This document shows, piece by piece, positions 42,319 through 51,546 of a DNA stretch of 64,000 nucleotides. The stretch comes from a virus. The position numbers and the translations under genes are program-made. Position 1 is the first letter of the stretch; every line of letters starts with the position of its first letter. Below the pieces are notes generated by a model that searched no databases, was not told the DNA's origin, and saw only the letters and a program-made list of their open reading frames with translations. The stretch lies in IMG/VR virus record IMGVR_UViG_3300013233_000093, positions 62,001 to 126,000 of that record; one strand, 5' to 3'.

Positions 42319-43555
42319 TCTAGACCAAGTAGAAGATCTTGAGATGGGCGATATCGACCTGCCTGAGATGGACGGGTTAAACGTAGCCCGGGTATTACTT
42401 GAGTCGATGACTTCCGTATCAGCCAATGGCATATCCAGAGACGTCGTCACGGGCATGCAATCGCTCGTACCGGGGCTGTTATCGGATTACCCCATCATGG
42501 GGTTTACAGAACAGCCAAGTACCATTAACCTTGTCCCAGGCATGCAGGCATTTCTAGCCAACGTAGCAGGACTTATATGGAAAGCCATTAAGGCCATTTG
42601 GAATATTCAACTGGCCGTCTTAAAGTGGATATGGAAGACAATCACTGCTGGTTTTTCTGGCAAGTCGCGTGACGCGGCTAGGCGTGTTAAAGCGGCTGTG
42701 GAAGACGTTAAGTCCGGCAAGAAGGTGTTTGACATTGAGGAGTACTATTCCAAGGGTACGCGCCTAAGTGAGTTCATCGAGGATGAGCACAAGTCACTGA
42801 TTGACCTAAATGACGCTTACCGTACATGGGGTATTTACGCAGCAATGAACGTCGCACTGGGCGAGGAACTCAAGTCCACGGACAGAGAGATCAAATCGCT
42901 TAGTGAAAAGACCGTGGCTAAGTCGGTCAATGCGTTCGTAGACAGATTCAAGGACGCCGCAGGCAAGGTAGTAAAAGAACATTCCATGTCTAAGGAGCTT
43001 GATCACTTTTACCCAGAGCTGGATAATGCGTATGATAGATACGAACTCATCGCTAAGAAAGAGTTTGTCGGTACCAGTTCTTCTAGCGACAACCCAGGTC
43101 CTGAGAACGGCGACGTTTTTTCCAGCAACAGTGCAACGTGGCGCGCTACACGCATCATTAAAACACGCAGGGAGGTTGCGTTAGGACTGCACAAATCCAA
43201 ACGTCGTTCCACAACAGGGGCACGCCCTAATAAAGATGCGATCATAGAAATCTTAGAATCGGATTTCTTTACTAAAGCGGTCGATCGTTCGATTACGAAA
43301 ACCATCGGTGCTAGCGTTCAAGCCACCGGCGCGTTTTTAAAGATGAACCCGTCGACTCCATCCACGGCGTCGTACAATGATAATGGAACTGCTGCAGCAG
43401 TTAAAGAGTTAACCGATGCGATGAATTCTGTTACAAAAGCGTATAACGTCATGTCCGGTAACTCTAAAGCGTTGTTCGACACCGCAAGGTTACTGAATAA
43501 CGCCAGAACAAAGATGAATATTGCATTCCATACGGCGTGCAAAGCACCCGCTTAA
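42299..43555 (+). CDS. candidate inner-head (ejection cargo) protein, paralog D, 418 aa
   Basis: ATG 42299 is chosen over 42290 because GGGAG (42285-42289) is then nine bases away. Residues 1-83 are acidic and carry VTGMQ (50-54) and VPGMQ (79-83). Then comes a Trp-rich amphipathic stretch (~88-120 with W94, W101, W110, W114), then a charged helical region. The order acidic leader, G-M-Q, Trp helix, coiled coil is the same as in paralogs A-C although sequence similarity is low. Assigned as a processed, packaged head protein by this shared design. Confidence 0.6.
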   Translation: MQLPDIDLDQVEDLEMGDIDLPEMDGLNVARVLLESMTSVSANGISRDVVTGMQSLVPGLLSDYPIMGFTEQPSTINLVPGMQAFLANVAGLIWKAIKAIWNIQLAVLKWIWKTITAGFSGKSRDAARRVKAAVEDVKSGKKVFDIEEYYSKGTRLSEFIEDEHKSLIDLNDAYRTWGIYAAMNVALGEELKSTDREIKSLSEKTVAKSVNAFVDRFKDAAGKVVKEHSMSKELDHFYPELDNAYDRYELIAKKEFVGTSSSSDNPGPENGDVFSSNSATWRATRIIKTRREVALGLHKSKRRSTTGARPNKDAIIEILESDFFTKAVDRSITKTIGASVQATGAFLKMNPSTPSTASYNDNGTAAAVKELTDAMNSVTKAYNVMSGNSKALFDTARLLNNARTKMNIAFHTACKAPA

Positions 43556-43557
43556 CA

Positions 43558-43593
43558 GCATAAGTAGAGCAGGGCAAATGCCCTGCTCTATGC
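43558..43593. terminator. bidirectional hairpin between convergent genes, TATGC on both strands
   Basis: TAGAGCAGGGCA/TGCCCTGCTCTA, 12-bp perfect stem with AA loop (43565-43590), preceded by GCATA and followed by TGCCGTC, so TATGC is read on both strands. Confidence 0.8.
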
Positions 43594-43595
43594 CG

Positions 43596-46448
43596 TCACA
43601 TCTGTTCTGTATAAAAGGATATTTCCACATCGTCGGCTAACGACAACTTACCGTTACTCATTACCACCATTAAGGTTTTAATGGAGTAGGTGGCACCTTG
43701 TTGCCGTAGGGCAGCGTTTGCCCACCCGGCAATCGGGTTATCCACTGTAACATCTAACGCATGCTCGCCTCCTAAGGCCATCAACTTACGTGTAAGGACG
43801 CCCATAGCAATGGTGTCTGTGTTCACCGCTTCTTGTAACGCAGCCTTAGCGGCACGCACAATTCCGTCACGGATCTCACTGGAACCGTAACCGACGTCGT
43901 CCAGCATGTAGTTAAGTCTAAACGACAGTGCAGTATCCACTTCCACAATCGCATTACCGTCCACCTTGGCCATCGTTTTACCGATGGTGTAAATGGGTTG
44001 TAACAGCAACTGTGTGCGTTCCATAAGACCGGTTTTAAGTTCAGCGATGTCGTTAAGGTAGCCTTGTATGTAAACAGGTACCTCATCGCGATACTCGATA
44101 AACGGAGTGTCTGTAACGTACTTATATCGAGCATCTAACATAAGAGGACTGATCTCCCATATCACACGCTCGTGCTCTTCAAGCATAGGCACACCGTTTG
44201 CATCCATCACGACATCACCAGCACGATGCAGATATACCGGATTGTCATTCTCGTCGTAGACGCGTTCGCCTGTGTTATGGAGTACATCAAACACAGGACG
44301 GTTTGTATCCGCATCGATAGACCAGACCAGATTACCGTTACTATCGCGGCGATAGATGGTTTTATCGTAACGACGCTGTACGTCTTCGTGGTACGTCAAT
44401 GGCACAGCAGGAACCACCACAGCTTTAGAACGAGCAGCAAGATCGGTCAGTCGTTCGCCCAATACAAGCTCCAGTCGTTCATGTGCTACGCCAATCGGGT
44501 TACTGAGTTCACGGGTATCCAACAACCCATCGAATGTAGATTCTAAACCAGCCGTGACCGCACCGTCGTTTAATACGTAGTACAAGTCAAAGGTGGAGAT
44601 AATCGGAATACGGCAGGTCTCGACTTTATTGGTTACGCCAAACATGTTAACGACTTCCACACGGTCTTCGTTAGACACATCCAAAGAACTTTGCAGCTCA
44701 AACACTAAGTCAAATACACCACCGTCCCTATTGACTTCTGTAGCCAATGTGTGGTACACATGCCCGTAAAGATCCGTAAAACTAAGTTGGCCTGTAAAGC
44801 CTTCTATGTCGTCAGGGCCTTCCGCCCGTACAGCAATACGATAGACATCGTCTGTAAACGATACACTCACTTCAAACGTAGACACGCGAAAGTCTACCGC
44901 TTTGTTTGTATATTCCCAAGTACGACTTCTGTTTTCACAGGCGTTAAAGTTATACACACGGGTTACAAAGAGCCCCTCTGCGGTGTCCATGACGTAGTGA
45001 TATGGCGTGTACAGATAGTTACCTGCATTAAACTTATCTGCCTTCGCCAGTGCAGGAAGATCGTTTAGCGCCAATACCTCATGGCGAGATAACAGACGTA
45101 CTGTACCAGACTCTTCCACAAACATGGCCTTATCTGTCAGCGTGCCGCCTGTACTGGTAATCCGCAATACCGCAGGATCCAGTAACTTATCTCTAGAGTC
45201 TACGTTAACATAACCACTCCGTACTCCAATAGGAGAAGTAACGCGATCGTCCGTAGGAGCAGGTAGCTCTCGGGTACAGAGAAACATGCGATCCGTGATG
45301 GTGTCTTTGGCTTTCAGTAGCTTATAGCCATAGTCCTGTACTTTAAACCTAAGTTCTTCGTACGTGATTCTGGCACGCTCATCGTTAGCCCTATAGATCA
45401 CCCGGTCACGTAACTCGTCTACGGTAAGCGACGGACGCCCACCTGACACAGGAGTGTCTGAAAACAGCATCAGGTCGGTGGCCTGTGCTAAAGGCAGTAC
45501 GTACTTATTGGACGGGTTGTTTAAGTCTCTCCACGTCGCAACGAAGTCATCTGGTTTATAATCCCCAAAGTTAAAGTCTAGTTCACCGCGGGTGGTATAG
45601 AGATCCACACGGATCTCGTCTCCTATGGTATTCGCTGTGATGTAGATGCTGGGCAGTGTAAATTTAACGTGCGTCTCTAGCACTTTAGCCGTGACGGTGG
45701 GGCGACTCGCGTCATACGTCTGCTCACTGTGCGTTACACGGATCTCGCTCCACGCACCGCCTGCTCTCCGATGATACATCCTTGTATGGTAATACTCGCC
45801 GTCTAATGGCCGCGTCACGTTAAAGCCGGTACTGGGAGACACCGGTTCTGTAAACGAAGTAAGCAGTGTTTGTTGTATGGGAATCACCACTACCAATTGG
45901 ACGCCGTCTCCGTTGTTTACAGTCCAGTTGTCCAACATGTTTGTATTGGTGTTCATTAACGGGGTTTCGTAAGACATGTCGTACACGACCTGCACCGATC
46001 CGTTATTAGACACAAGAAAGTCGATAGGTCTGTGAGTAGCCCAGGTTACACCACCGACTGCAAATGTAGTATGTGACGGAATCGTAAGTTTACGCACACC
46101 CGTGTTTTCGTCTATCGCCAGATCTTGCACGGTCTTAATCGGAATCACCATGGTGATCTGACTTACAGACGGGGATGCAAAACGATCTAAGTAATCTGCG
46201 TCTGACATGTGGTGATAGAGATCACCGTAATCTCTGGCTAGAATCGGATGGGCTTTCCTGGCTTCGGTTTCAGACAGTAGCGCGCTTGCGGTAAACATCA
46301 CCGCATTGCTTTCGAGTAAGAACATAAACGCATTGCCTGGATCAGGAATGTCGACGTTACCCAACATGTTTAATGCCTGGTCTAGCGCAAGCGTTGGGTT
46401 AGCGTAGTAGAGCGACATATCCGCTACAGCTTTACTTCTTTGGTACAT
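43596..46448 (-). CDS. large virion structural protein, baseplate-wedge (gp6/J-like) candidate, 950 aa
   Basis: Long beta-rich protein. The region near residues 110-150 (an IPxxTVxxLxI then IPSHTTFxVGGxTW pattern) resembles the repeated segments of baseplate J/gp6-type wedge proteins. The C-terminal ~150 residues are helical and end in a compact domain. The start is firm: GGAAGGAAG just before the ATG at 46448, with a 17-base overlap with the upstream gene. Very likely a tail or baseplate component; the exact role is inferred. Confidence 0.6.
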   Translation of the reverse strand: MYQRSKAVADMSLYYANPTLALDQALNMLGNVDIPDPGNAFMFLLESNAVMFTASALLSETEARKAHPILARDYGDLYHHMSDADYLDRFASPSVSQITMVIPIKTVQDLAIDENTGVRKLTIPSHTTFAVGGVTWATHRPIDFLVSNNGSVQVVYDMSYETPLMNTNTNMLDNWTVNNGDGVQLVVVIPIQQTLLTSFTEPVSPSTGFNVTRPLDGEYYHTRMYHRRAGGAWSEIRVTHSEQTYDASRPTVTAKVLETHVKFTLPSIYITANTIGDEIRVDLYTTRGELDFNFGDYKPDDFVATWRDLNNPSNKYVLPLAQATDLMLFSDTPVSGGRPSLTVDELRDRVIYRANDERARITYEELRFKVQDYGYKLLKAKDTITDRMFLCTRELPAPTDDRVTSPIGVRSGYVNVDSRDKLLDPAVLRITSTGGTLTDKAMFVEESGTVRLLSRHEVLALNDLPALAKADKFNAGNYLYTPYHYVMDTAEGLFVTRVYNFNACENRSRTWEYTNKAVDFRVSTFEVSVSFTDDVYRIAVRAEGPDDIEGFTGQLSFTDLYGHVYHTLATEVNRDGGVFDLVFELQSSLDVSNEDRVEVVNMFGVTNKVETCRIPIISTFDLYYVLNDGAVTAGLESTFDGLLDTRELSNPIGVAHERLELVLGERLTDLAARSKAVVVPAVPLTYHEDVQRRYDKTIYRRDSNGNLVWSIDADTNRPVFDVLHNTGERVYDENDNPVYLHRAGDVVMDANGVPMLEEHERVIWEISPLMLDARYKYVTDTPFIEYRDEVPVYIQGYLNDIAELKTGLMERTQLLLQPIYTIGKTMAKVDGNAIVEVDTALSFRLNYMLDDVGYGSSEIRDGIVRAAKAALQEAVNTDTIAMGVLTRKLMALGGEHALDVTVDNPIAGWANAALRQQGATYSIKTLMVVMSNGKLSLADDVEISFYTEQM

Positions 46449-47514
46449 TATGTCTTCCTTCCTCAGGTGGCGGGGTGATGTTCAGCTTACCGTACATCTT
46501 GTAATAATCAGACAGTTCTACATACCACTCCAACTCATGCGTAGGTGAGATGTGCGGGTAGCCTTTATAGTTAAACATACGGACTTCTTCACGCAGCAGT
46601 TTGATCATGTGCCTCGGGCGTTGTCGGTCACGCATCGCAGGATTAAAGATGTTCATTACTTGATTGAAGTTAATGATGTCACGCGGATCGTTTACACGCG
46701 TACCATAACACTTCCACCGCACGTTGATGTTTTCAGTACCTTCCGTTTGTGCTTGCTCTGCGCTGTAGTTAAAAGCACTCCCGTCGTTTATGCCGTTAGG
46801 CCATGCAATGGTGGTGATCAACTTACGCACATAAGTCTTAGTGCGATCCAGGATAATCCGATAGACCTTTGTATTGTAATCAATGCGGTTCTGTATAATG
46901 TACTTTGGGTAAGGTGCTATCGTGCCGTATTTTACCAGCGTGGGATAGATGATCCATGCAGTAATAAGACTGGTGACGGGGTCACCGTCGATGTTCTGGA
47001 ATGTGGTGTTTAAGTCCCATTCGCCATAATGCATGTCGTAACCATCCGACCAGCCGATGACTTCACGACGTAATCCTTCCTTAGTGCTAAACGCATCCGT
47101 GCTTGTGTCATTCCACCCGGTGTTGGACAGCATTGTATTTGTCAATATAGGAATAAATGGCATACGGTCATCTACGATCGGAGAGCGTGGCAACTGCGTT
47201 CCACCGTCCAATAAAAACAACTCTCGATCTCGTTGTTCTATGTTAGGAGATAACAGACATCGAATGGAATTCGCCATGTCTTCACGATTGCCATACCCCA
47301 TAAAGGAGAGGCGTCTGCTGGCCAGAACATTATCGTATGTCAGATTAAGGTTAGGCCGGGTGAAAAAGGTAAGTCCTTGTTGGTCGTAATGCCCGGGTGT
47401 TAAATTGCCCACACCTCTATGGTTTATGCCGTTCATGACGTTAAAGACGCCAGATCGACCCGTCCCCATGCCGCTTTGGACATGGAGCTTGTCTACTATG
47501 TCTGCCATACTCAT
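46432..47514 (-). CDS. virion structural protein, 360 aa
   Basis: Asn/Tyr/Arg-rich protein without recognised motif, overlapping the 950-aa baseplate candidate by 17 bases. Composition and coupling suggest a tail or baseplate part. Its start lies only 27 bases from the start of the divergent plus-strand gene, leaving almost no room for two separate promoters. Start ATG 47514 (a second ATG at 47508). Confidence 0.6.
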   Translation of the reverse strand: MSMADIVDKLHVQSGMGTGRSGVFNVMNGINHRGVGNLTPGHYDQQGLTFFTRPNLNLTYDNVLASRRLSFMGYGNREDMANSIRCLLSPNIEQRDRELFLLDGGTQLPRSPIVDDRMPFIPILTNTMLSNTGWNDTSTDAFSTKEGLRREVIGWSDGYDMHYGEWDLNTTFQNIDGDPVTSLITAWIIYPTLVKYGTIAPYPKYIIQNRIDYNTKVYRIILDRTKTYVRKLITTIAWPNGINDGSAFNYSAEQAQTEGTENINVRWKCYGTRVNDPRDIINFNQVMNIFNPAMRDRQRPRHMIKLLREEVRMFNYKGYPHISPTHELEWYVELSDYYKMYGKLNITPPPEEGRHNVPKK

Positions 47515-47541
47515 TTTAGTAATCTCTTAAAGGTTTTTATA

Positions 47542-48615
47542 ATGTCCGAGAAAAAGGAACCAAGTCTGCTTAATCATATAAACGTCGTGCTAAGCAAGAT
47601 CGACGAGCTAGGCACGGACTCGTTATCCGAGGCCAGCAGCAGCACAAGACTTACACCAATGGTGCTTGTCGATCAGGCACTGACTCTGTCCGATGATAAG
47701 GTATTGACCAATGCATTGCAAACGTGCACAGGTATTTACACTGCACATTATCTACAGGCAGTGCAAGTCGCCAACGTAAAAGAGGTGCAGACACTGCACC
47801 TACTGGATCAGTTTGCCACCAACAGAGGCACTGCAAAGAGCGGTGTACTCATGGACGGCGCGTTTGACAAAATGTTATTGCCCATCGGCATGCAGTCTTA
47901 CGATAAGTCGGATAAGTTGCTGTCTTACGATAACGTCTATCCGGGTATGCAGGCCAAGGAAAGTCCCCTAGACGATCACGTCAACTTAGCGGTGGGTCGG
48001 GTAATCAACATTAAGTTGGGCGCCGGTGATACTAAGGTTGATATCCAATGCACCGTACAGATCAACCCAAGGGTCATTCCCTCATCGGTTCTGCCTAGCG
48101 TATTAGCCAATACCGTAAAAGATAAATCGTACATCGGTCGTTGGCATCAATGGCGCGCAGGTGAAATCGAATCGTTTATGGATTATGCGCTTGGCTTAGA
48201 CATCATCGAGCAAGAACGCACGGCAATGATGAATGATCCGTCAGGGTTATATATCGAATTGCGTAATCGCAAGAAAGAAGGTTGGTATCGCACACTGTTG
48301 TCTGGGCGTAAGTCTATGAACACAGCTTCTACCATGGCCGTCATTGCCAAGTCCACACAGGAAGAACTCGAACTTGCTCTCGGCGGTAAGCTCAAGAACG
48401 AGTCTATCATCCGCACGTACTTCGTAGAAACACATTCCATGCTGTTGATGGTGTTGGACATGCGTAAAGAACGGGTGTACTTGTGGCAACGAGGCATAGC
48501 GGGATCAGCCCGGTATACGTTTAGAGACCTCGAAAAGGTCTCTAAGAACTCAAACGGTATGGACATTGAGTCCGTAATGAAAGCGTACGCCCTCGGCGAC
48601 AGCGCACGATTCTAG
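47542..48615 (+). CDS. candidate head structural protein with two internal G-M-Q sites, 357 aa
   Basis: Start ATG 47542 after TTAAAGGTTTTTATA; the frame extends upstream into the divergent gene and is not used. Residues 114-118 (PIGMQ) and 133-137 (YPGMQ) match the processing motif of the capsid and inner-head proteins, here in the middle of the chain with the segment before them mostly helical. This would release a ~120-137 aa N-terminal piece. Otherwise no recognised domain. Followed eight bases later by another structural gene. Confidence 0.55.
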   Translation: MSEKKEPSLLNHINVVLSKIDELGTDSLSEASSSTRLTPMVLVDQALTLSDDKVLTNALQTCTGIYTAHYLQAVQVANVKEVQTLHLLDQFATNRGTAKSGVLMDGAFDKMLLPIGMQSYDKSDKLLSYDNVYPGMQAKESPLDDHVNLAVGRVINIKLGAGDTKVDIQCTVQINPRVIPSSVLPSVLANTVKDKSYIGRWHQWRAGEIESFMDYALGLDIIEQERTAMMNDPSGLYIELRNRKKEGWYRTLLSGRKSMNTASTMAVIAKSTQEELELALGGKLKNESIIRTYFVETHSMLLMVLDMRKERVYLWQRGIAGSARYTFRDLEKVSKNSNGMDIESVMKAYALGDSARF

Positions 48616-48622
48616 GAGCAGT

Positions 48623-49531
48623 ATGATGGCTGGTGGAATTTTATCTGGGTTGACGGCGTTCGTGGACGGCCTTATCCCTTCGTTTAAGAAAAACCGATTG
48701 CCTGAAAAGCTGGACACCACGTTTAAAGGCATGTCTACTGTAGTAGCGATCTACAACATGGATGGCAGAGACCGTACATTGCAAATGACACTCGAGGACA
48801 ATTACCCTACAATGATTCGTGGCATCGAGCGCCGGTGCAATGAATATCGTGGTAACTTTGTAGACTTCGTTTATCGTACTGCGGTGGATCGCATTAACGA
48901 TCGTGCGGATCTCCTGGCAGTCTGCGATGAGGCATTCGGCCCTAAGATCTCTAAAAACGATCTCACGTATCGTCAGACGCAGTTATTGCAATACACCACA
49001 GGACTGGGGTTCTTTGTGTTGTACGCGCGTAAACTGATGATGCAGGCGTATAACGACCTCATCGACGATCCTTCCATTGTATCGCCCATCGATCACGAAG
49101 ACGAAGAGTTCTTAGAGAACGTAGTCAATCAACGTAACTTTGCAATCATCGTGTCTGCCATGCAGCTGTCCGCTAAAGACATCGGCAGAGCCACAGTGAA
49201 TCTAAGCAACTTGATTTACGACGAGTCTACTTACGAGTACGTCAAGCGTGATAACAAAGGCGGTCTGGATCCATTGAAGATTGGCCTGTTACCAATCATA
49301 GGCGATTTGGCGTACGCGATCGGTTCTTCCGTGTCTGAATATTTCGTGAACCAGATCGAACGGGATAAGGCAGAGGCTGAAAAGTTGAAAATCCAGGTGT
49401 TGTTGATGCGCCGTAAACTTGACGGCGTTGTGGATAAAGATTCCATTGAGAAGCTTAAGAAATCCATCGCGTATTACAACGATCGGATTAACAAGCTGGC
49501 AATGGAAGAAGAAGACATTCTAGATAACTAA
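48623..49531 (+). CDS. hypothetical structural protein with C-terminal coiled coil, 302 aa
   Basis: Starts ATGATG at 48623/48626 after TAGGAG; the second ATG has the better spacing. Glycine/hydrophobic N-terminus (MAGGILSGLTAFVDG), helical middle, and a C-terminal coiled coil (~245-300, heptads of Leu/Ile with Lys/Glu). Coupled to the candidate head protein upstream. Function unknown. Confidence 0.6.
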   Translation: MMAGGILSGLTAFVDGLIPSFKKNRLPEKLDTTFKGMSTVVAIYNMDGRDRTLQMTLEDNYPTMIRGIERRCNEYRGNFVDFVYRTAVDRINDRADLLAVCDEAFGPKISKNDLTYRQTQLLQYTTGLGFFVLYARKLMMQAYNDLIDDPSIVSPIDHEDEEFLENVVNQRNFAIIVSAMQLSAKDIGRATVNLSNLIYDESTYEYVKRDNKGGLDPLKIGLLPIIGDLAYAIGSSVSEYFVNQIERDKAEAEKLKIQVLLMRRKLDGVVDKDSIEKLKKSIAYYNDRINKLAMEEEDILDN

Positions 49532-49551
49532 CTGTGGTGTAGGAGTGGCGT

Positions 49552-50028
49552 ATGTTTGTAGTCGGGGAAGGGGATTGGGATGCGTTGTGTAATCTTATCG
49601 CGCGTAAGGAAGTGCTTGGTGATACAAGTCTGTCTGTAGACGATGTGTTGGAAGGCATGGGCATCTTACAGCGATCTGAGTTATGGCGTTGTAACGATAA
49701 CATGACGATGGAGGCGTACGACCTGTCGTTAGACTATCTACACAAGTTAAAAGATCCGAAACGAACGGCGTATCCGTTCTTCTACATATCAGATGAACCC
49801 ACTGTGCTCAGTGAAGATGCGTGCCAAAAAGCCGCAACGCATTTCGATCATGAGATCATCGAGCATTTTGGTGCGGGTAATTTACAACAAGTCATAAGCT
49901 TGTTTAAAATACCGTTTACCTACGAGGCGCTGGTAGACGGCCTTATCCTGATTTATGTTATGGGTCTATTAAGCGGACGTATTCCTCAGGACGCGGGCGG
50001 GTACATCGACATGCTAAAAATAGCTTAA
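49552..50028 (+). CDS. hypothetical protein, 158 aa
   Basis: Small acidic helical protein 20 bases after the previous gene, GGAG ahead of ATG 49552. No motif recognised. Precedes a structured leader and an inner-head gene. Confidence 0.6.
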   Translation: MFVVGEGDWDALCNLIARKEVLGDTSLSVDDVLEGMGILQRSELWRCNDNMTMEAYDLSLDYLHKLKDPKRTAYPFFYISDEPTVLSEDACQKAATHFDHEIIEHFGAGNLQQVISLFKIPFTYEALVDGLILIYVMGLLSGRIPQDAGGYIDMLKIA

Positions 50029-50040
50029 ACGTAATTTTAC

Positions 50041-50125
50041 GCACATCCATTTAGGGTGTGCTTAGTAACGCGCTCCCTAGCGCAAAGTGTGATCACACTT
50101 AAACTTTTACTTAAGGAAATTTCCT
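50041..50125 (+). promoter_or_regulatory. structured leader of inner-head paralog E
   Basis: Three stem-loops in a row: GCACA/TGTGC (50041-50061), GCGC/GCGC (50070-50083) and the 16-base palindrome AAGTGTGATCACACTT (50085-50100). The ribosome site lies in the palindrome AGGAAATTTCCT (50114-50125) just before the ATG. No promoter of the early type is seen. Confidence 0.55.
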
Positions 50126-51439
50126 ATGAACATGATCGCTCAAGATCTTGGTGCTGTAGCTTTTACCGAGTCAGACGAGGTTATCGCTGGTTTGCAATCC
50201 ATGGACTCCGAAGTTGAAATGGCAGAAGCCAATGCTTTGGAAGTTCAACATTCACGCATCGAAGCCGATATCGCTGCGGCGTCCAACGTCTGTGCCGGTC
50301 TGCAATCCTTGCATGACAGCGCTGCACGTGCAAGTGCACAAGGTGGATTAGACGGTAATGGCGGTGACGTACTGCTGGTCGCCGCAGAAGCATTGCTGGC
50401 TACCATCGGTGTCCAAAGCTCCACTGGCCTGCCTGGTATGCAAGCGTATAACAGCAACAGCAAAGGCGCTACTGTCGCGGGCATGCAGTCCTTCGGCGAA
50501 TGGATCAGCGGCATCTGGAATTCCATTGTGAAGGCTGTCAGTAAAGCCACGCAAGCAGTAGCCGCATGGTTTAAGAAATGGCTTGGCACAGTAGAAAGGC
50601 TCGAAAAGGCTGGAAAGAAATTGCGCTTGAATGCACATAACCGCGAAGACACTAAAGGTATTTTAGCTGAACCAACCTTCGAGGTGAGCAATTACTGGCT
50701 GCTAACTGAGAATGGCACGTCCGACGAGGTCAAGCCCGACGATTTCGCCGGTATGGTTGCAGAGGTAGAGGAATACTACGGCAGTGGATTGGTGGATGAT
50801 TTTGTTAAATCTATCGAGGAAACCATGGACGGCATTAAGAGCGATCCGGATAAAAGCGGCAGCCTGACCAGTAAAGACCTCGCGTACGTCAATAAGTTCA
50901 AAAAGATGTACAAAATCAAATCAACCACGGTGGATAGCGATGAGGGAGTTGAAGTGTCCACATCTCAGACGGCATTTAAAGGCGCCGAAGTCTTTGGCAA
51001 CGGTTTCTTCTACGCAATCGATGACAGTGAATCAAAAGGCTTTGACTTTACTGGTAGATTTCATGCTCCGGTTAAAAAGCAATTCGGCGGGGAAAGCAAA
51101 AAAGAAATCGACGCTTACGGTATTTCTGAAATAATATCAGTAGCCACTACAGTTGTAGATGCGTGCTCTTATATCAAAAGAAACGATCCTTTTAAAGATT
51201 TCGACGATGCAAACAAAGTCGTATTGAAAGCCGCCGAGGAAGCTGTCAAGGAAATTGAAAATGCGGAAAGATCTGCCGAAGGTGGTGAGTTTAAATCAAT
51301 TGCTTCTGATGTTACGGCAATGGTGGTTAGCGCCACCACAATGTTGCGCATGGTGAACCGTGACTACATCAAGCATGTCGTAAATGTTGCACAGAACCAG
51401 CACAGCTTCGCTGTCAAGTGTTACAAAAACATCAAATAA
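50126..51439 (+). CDS. candidate inner-head (ejection cargo) protein, paralog E, 437 aa
   Basis: The N-terminal 121 residues hold four G-[ML]-Q sites: IAGLQ (20-24), CAGLQ (56-60), LPGMQ (102-106) and VAGMQ (117-121). A Trp-rich amphipathic helix follows (W126, W131, W148, W152), then a charged, mostly helical domain. Four sites suggest step-wise removal of a long propeptide by the prohead protease. The structured leader resembles that of the capsid gene, so high late expression is likely. Assigned by architecture; no close family recognised. Confidence 0.65.
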   Translation: MNMIAQDLGAVAFTESDEVIAGLQSMDSEVEMAEANALEVQHSRIEADIAAASNVCAGLQSLHDSAARASAQGGLDGNGGDVLLVAAEALLATIGVQSSTGLPGMQAYNSNSKGATVAGMQSFGEWISGIWNSIVKAVSKATQAVAAWFKKWLGTVERLEKAGKKLRLNAHNREDTKGILAEPTFEVSNYWLLTENGTSDEVKPDDFAGMVAEVEEYYGSGLVDDFVKSIEETMDGIKSDPDKSGSLTSKDLAYVNKFKKMYKIKSTTVDSDEGVEVSTSQTAFKGAEVFGNGFFYAIDDSESKGFDFTGRFHAPVKKQFGGESKKEIDAYGISEIISVATTVVDACSYIKRNDPFKDFDDANKVVLKAAEEAVKEIENAERSAEGGEFKSIASDVTAMVVSATTMLRMVNRDYIKHVVNVAQNQHSFAVKCYKNIK

Positions 51440-51471
51440 GACTAAGGTCATATTTGAGCTACTACTGAATG

Positions 51472-51493
51472 GACAGCTGCTAACGCAGCTGTC
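51472..51493 (+). terminator. hairpin terminator after inner-head paralog E
   Basis: GACAGCTGC/GCAGCTGTC, 9-bp perfect stem with TAAC loop, followed by TGTTTATGCCGTC. The TATGCCGTC tail is repeated after the stems at 43565 and 62699. Confidence 0.75.
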
Positions 51494-51546
51494 TGTTTAT
51501 GCCGTCTACTATGTTTTGTATACAACTAAAGTATTAGGATTTTACC

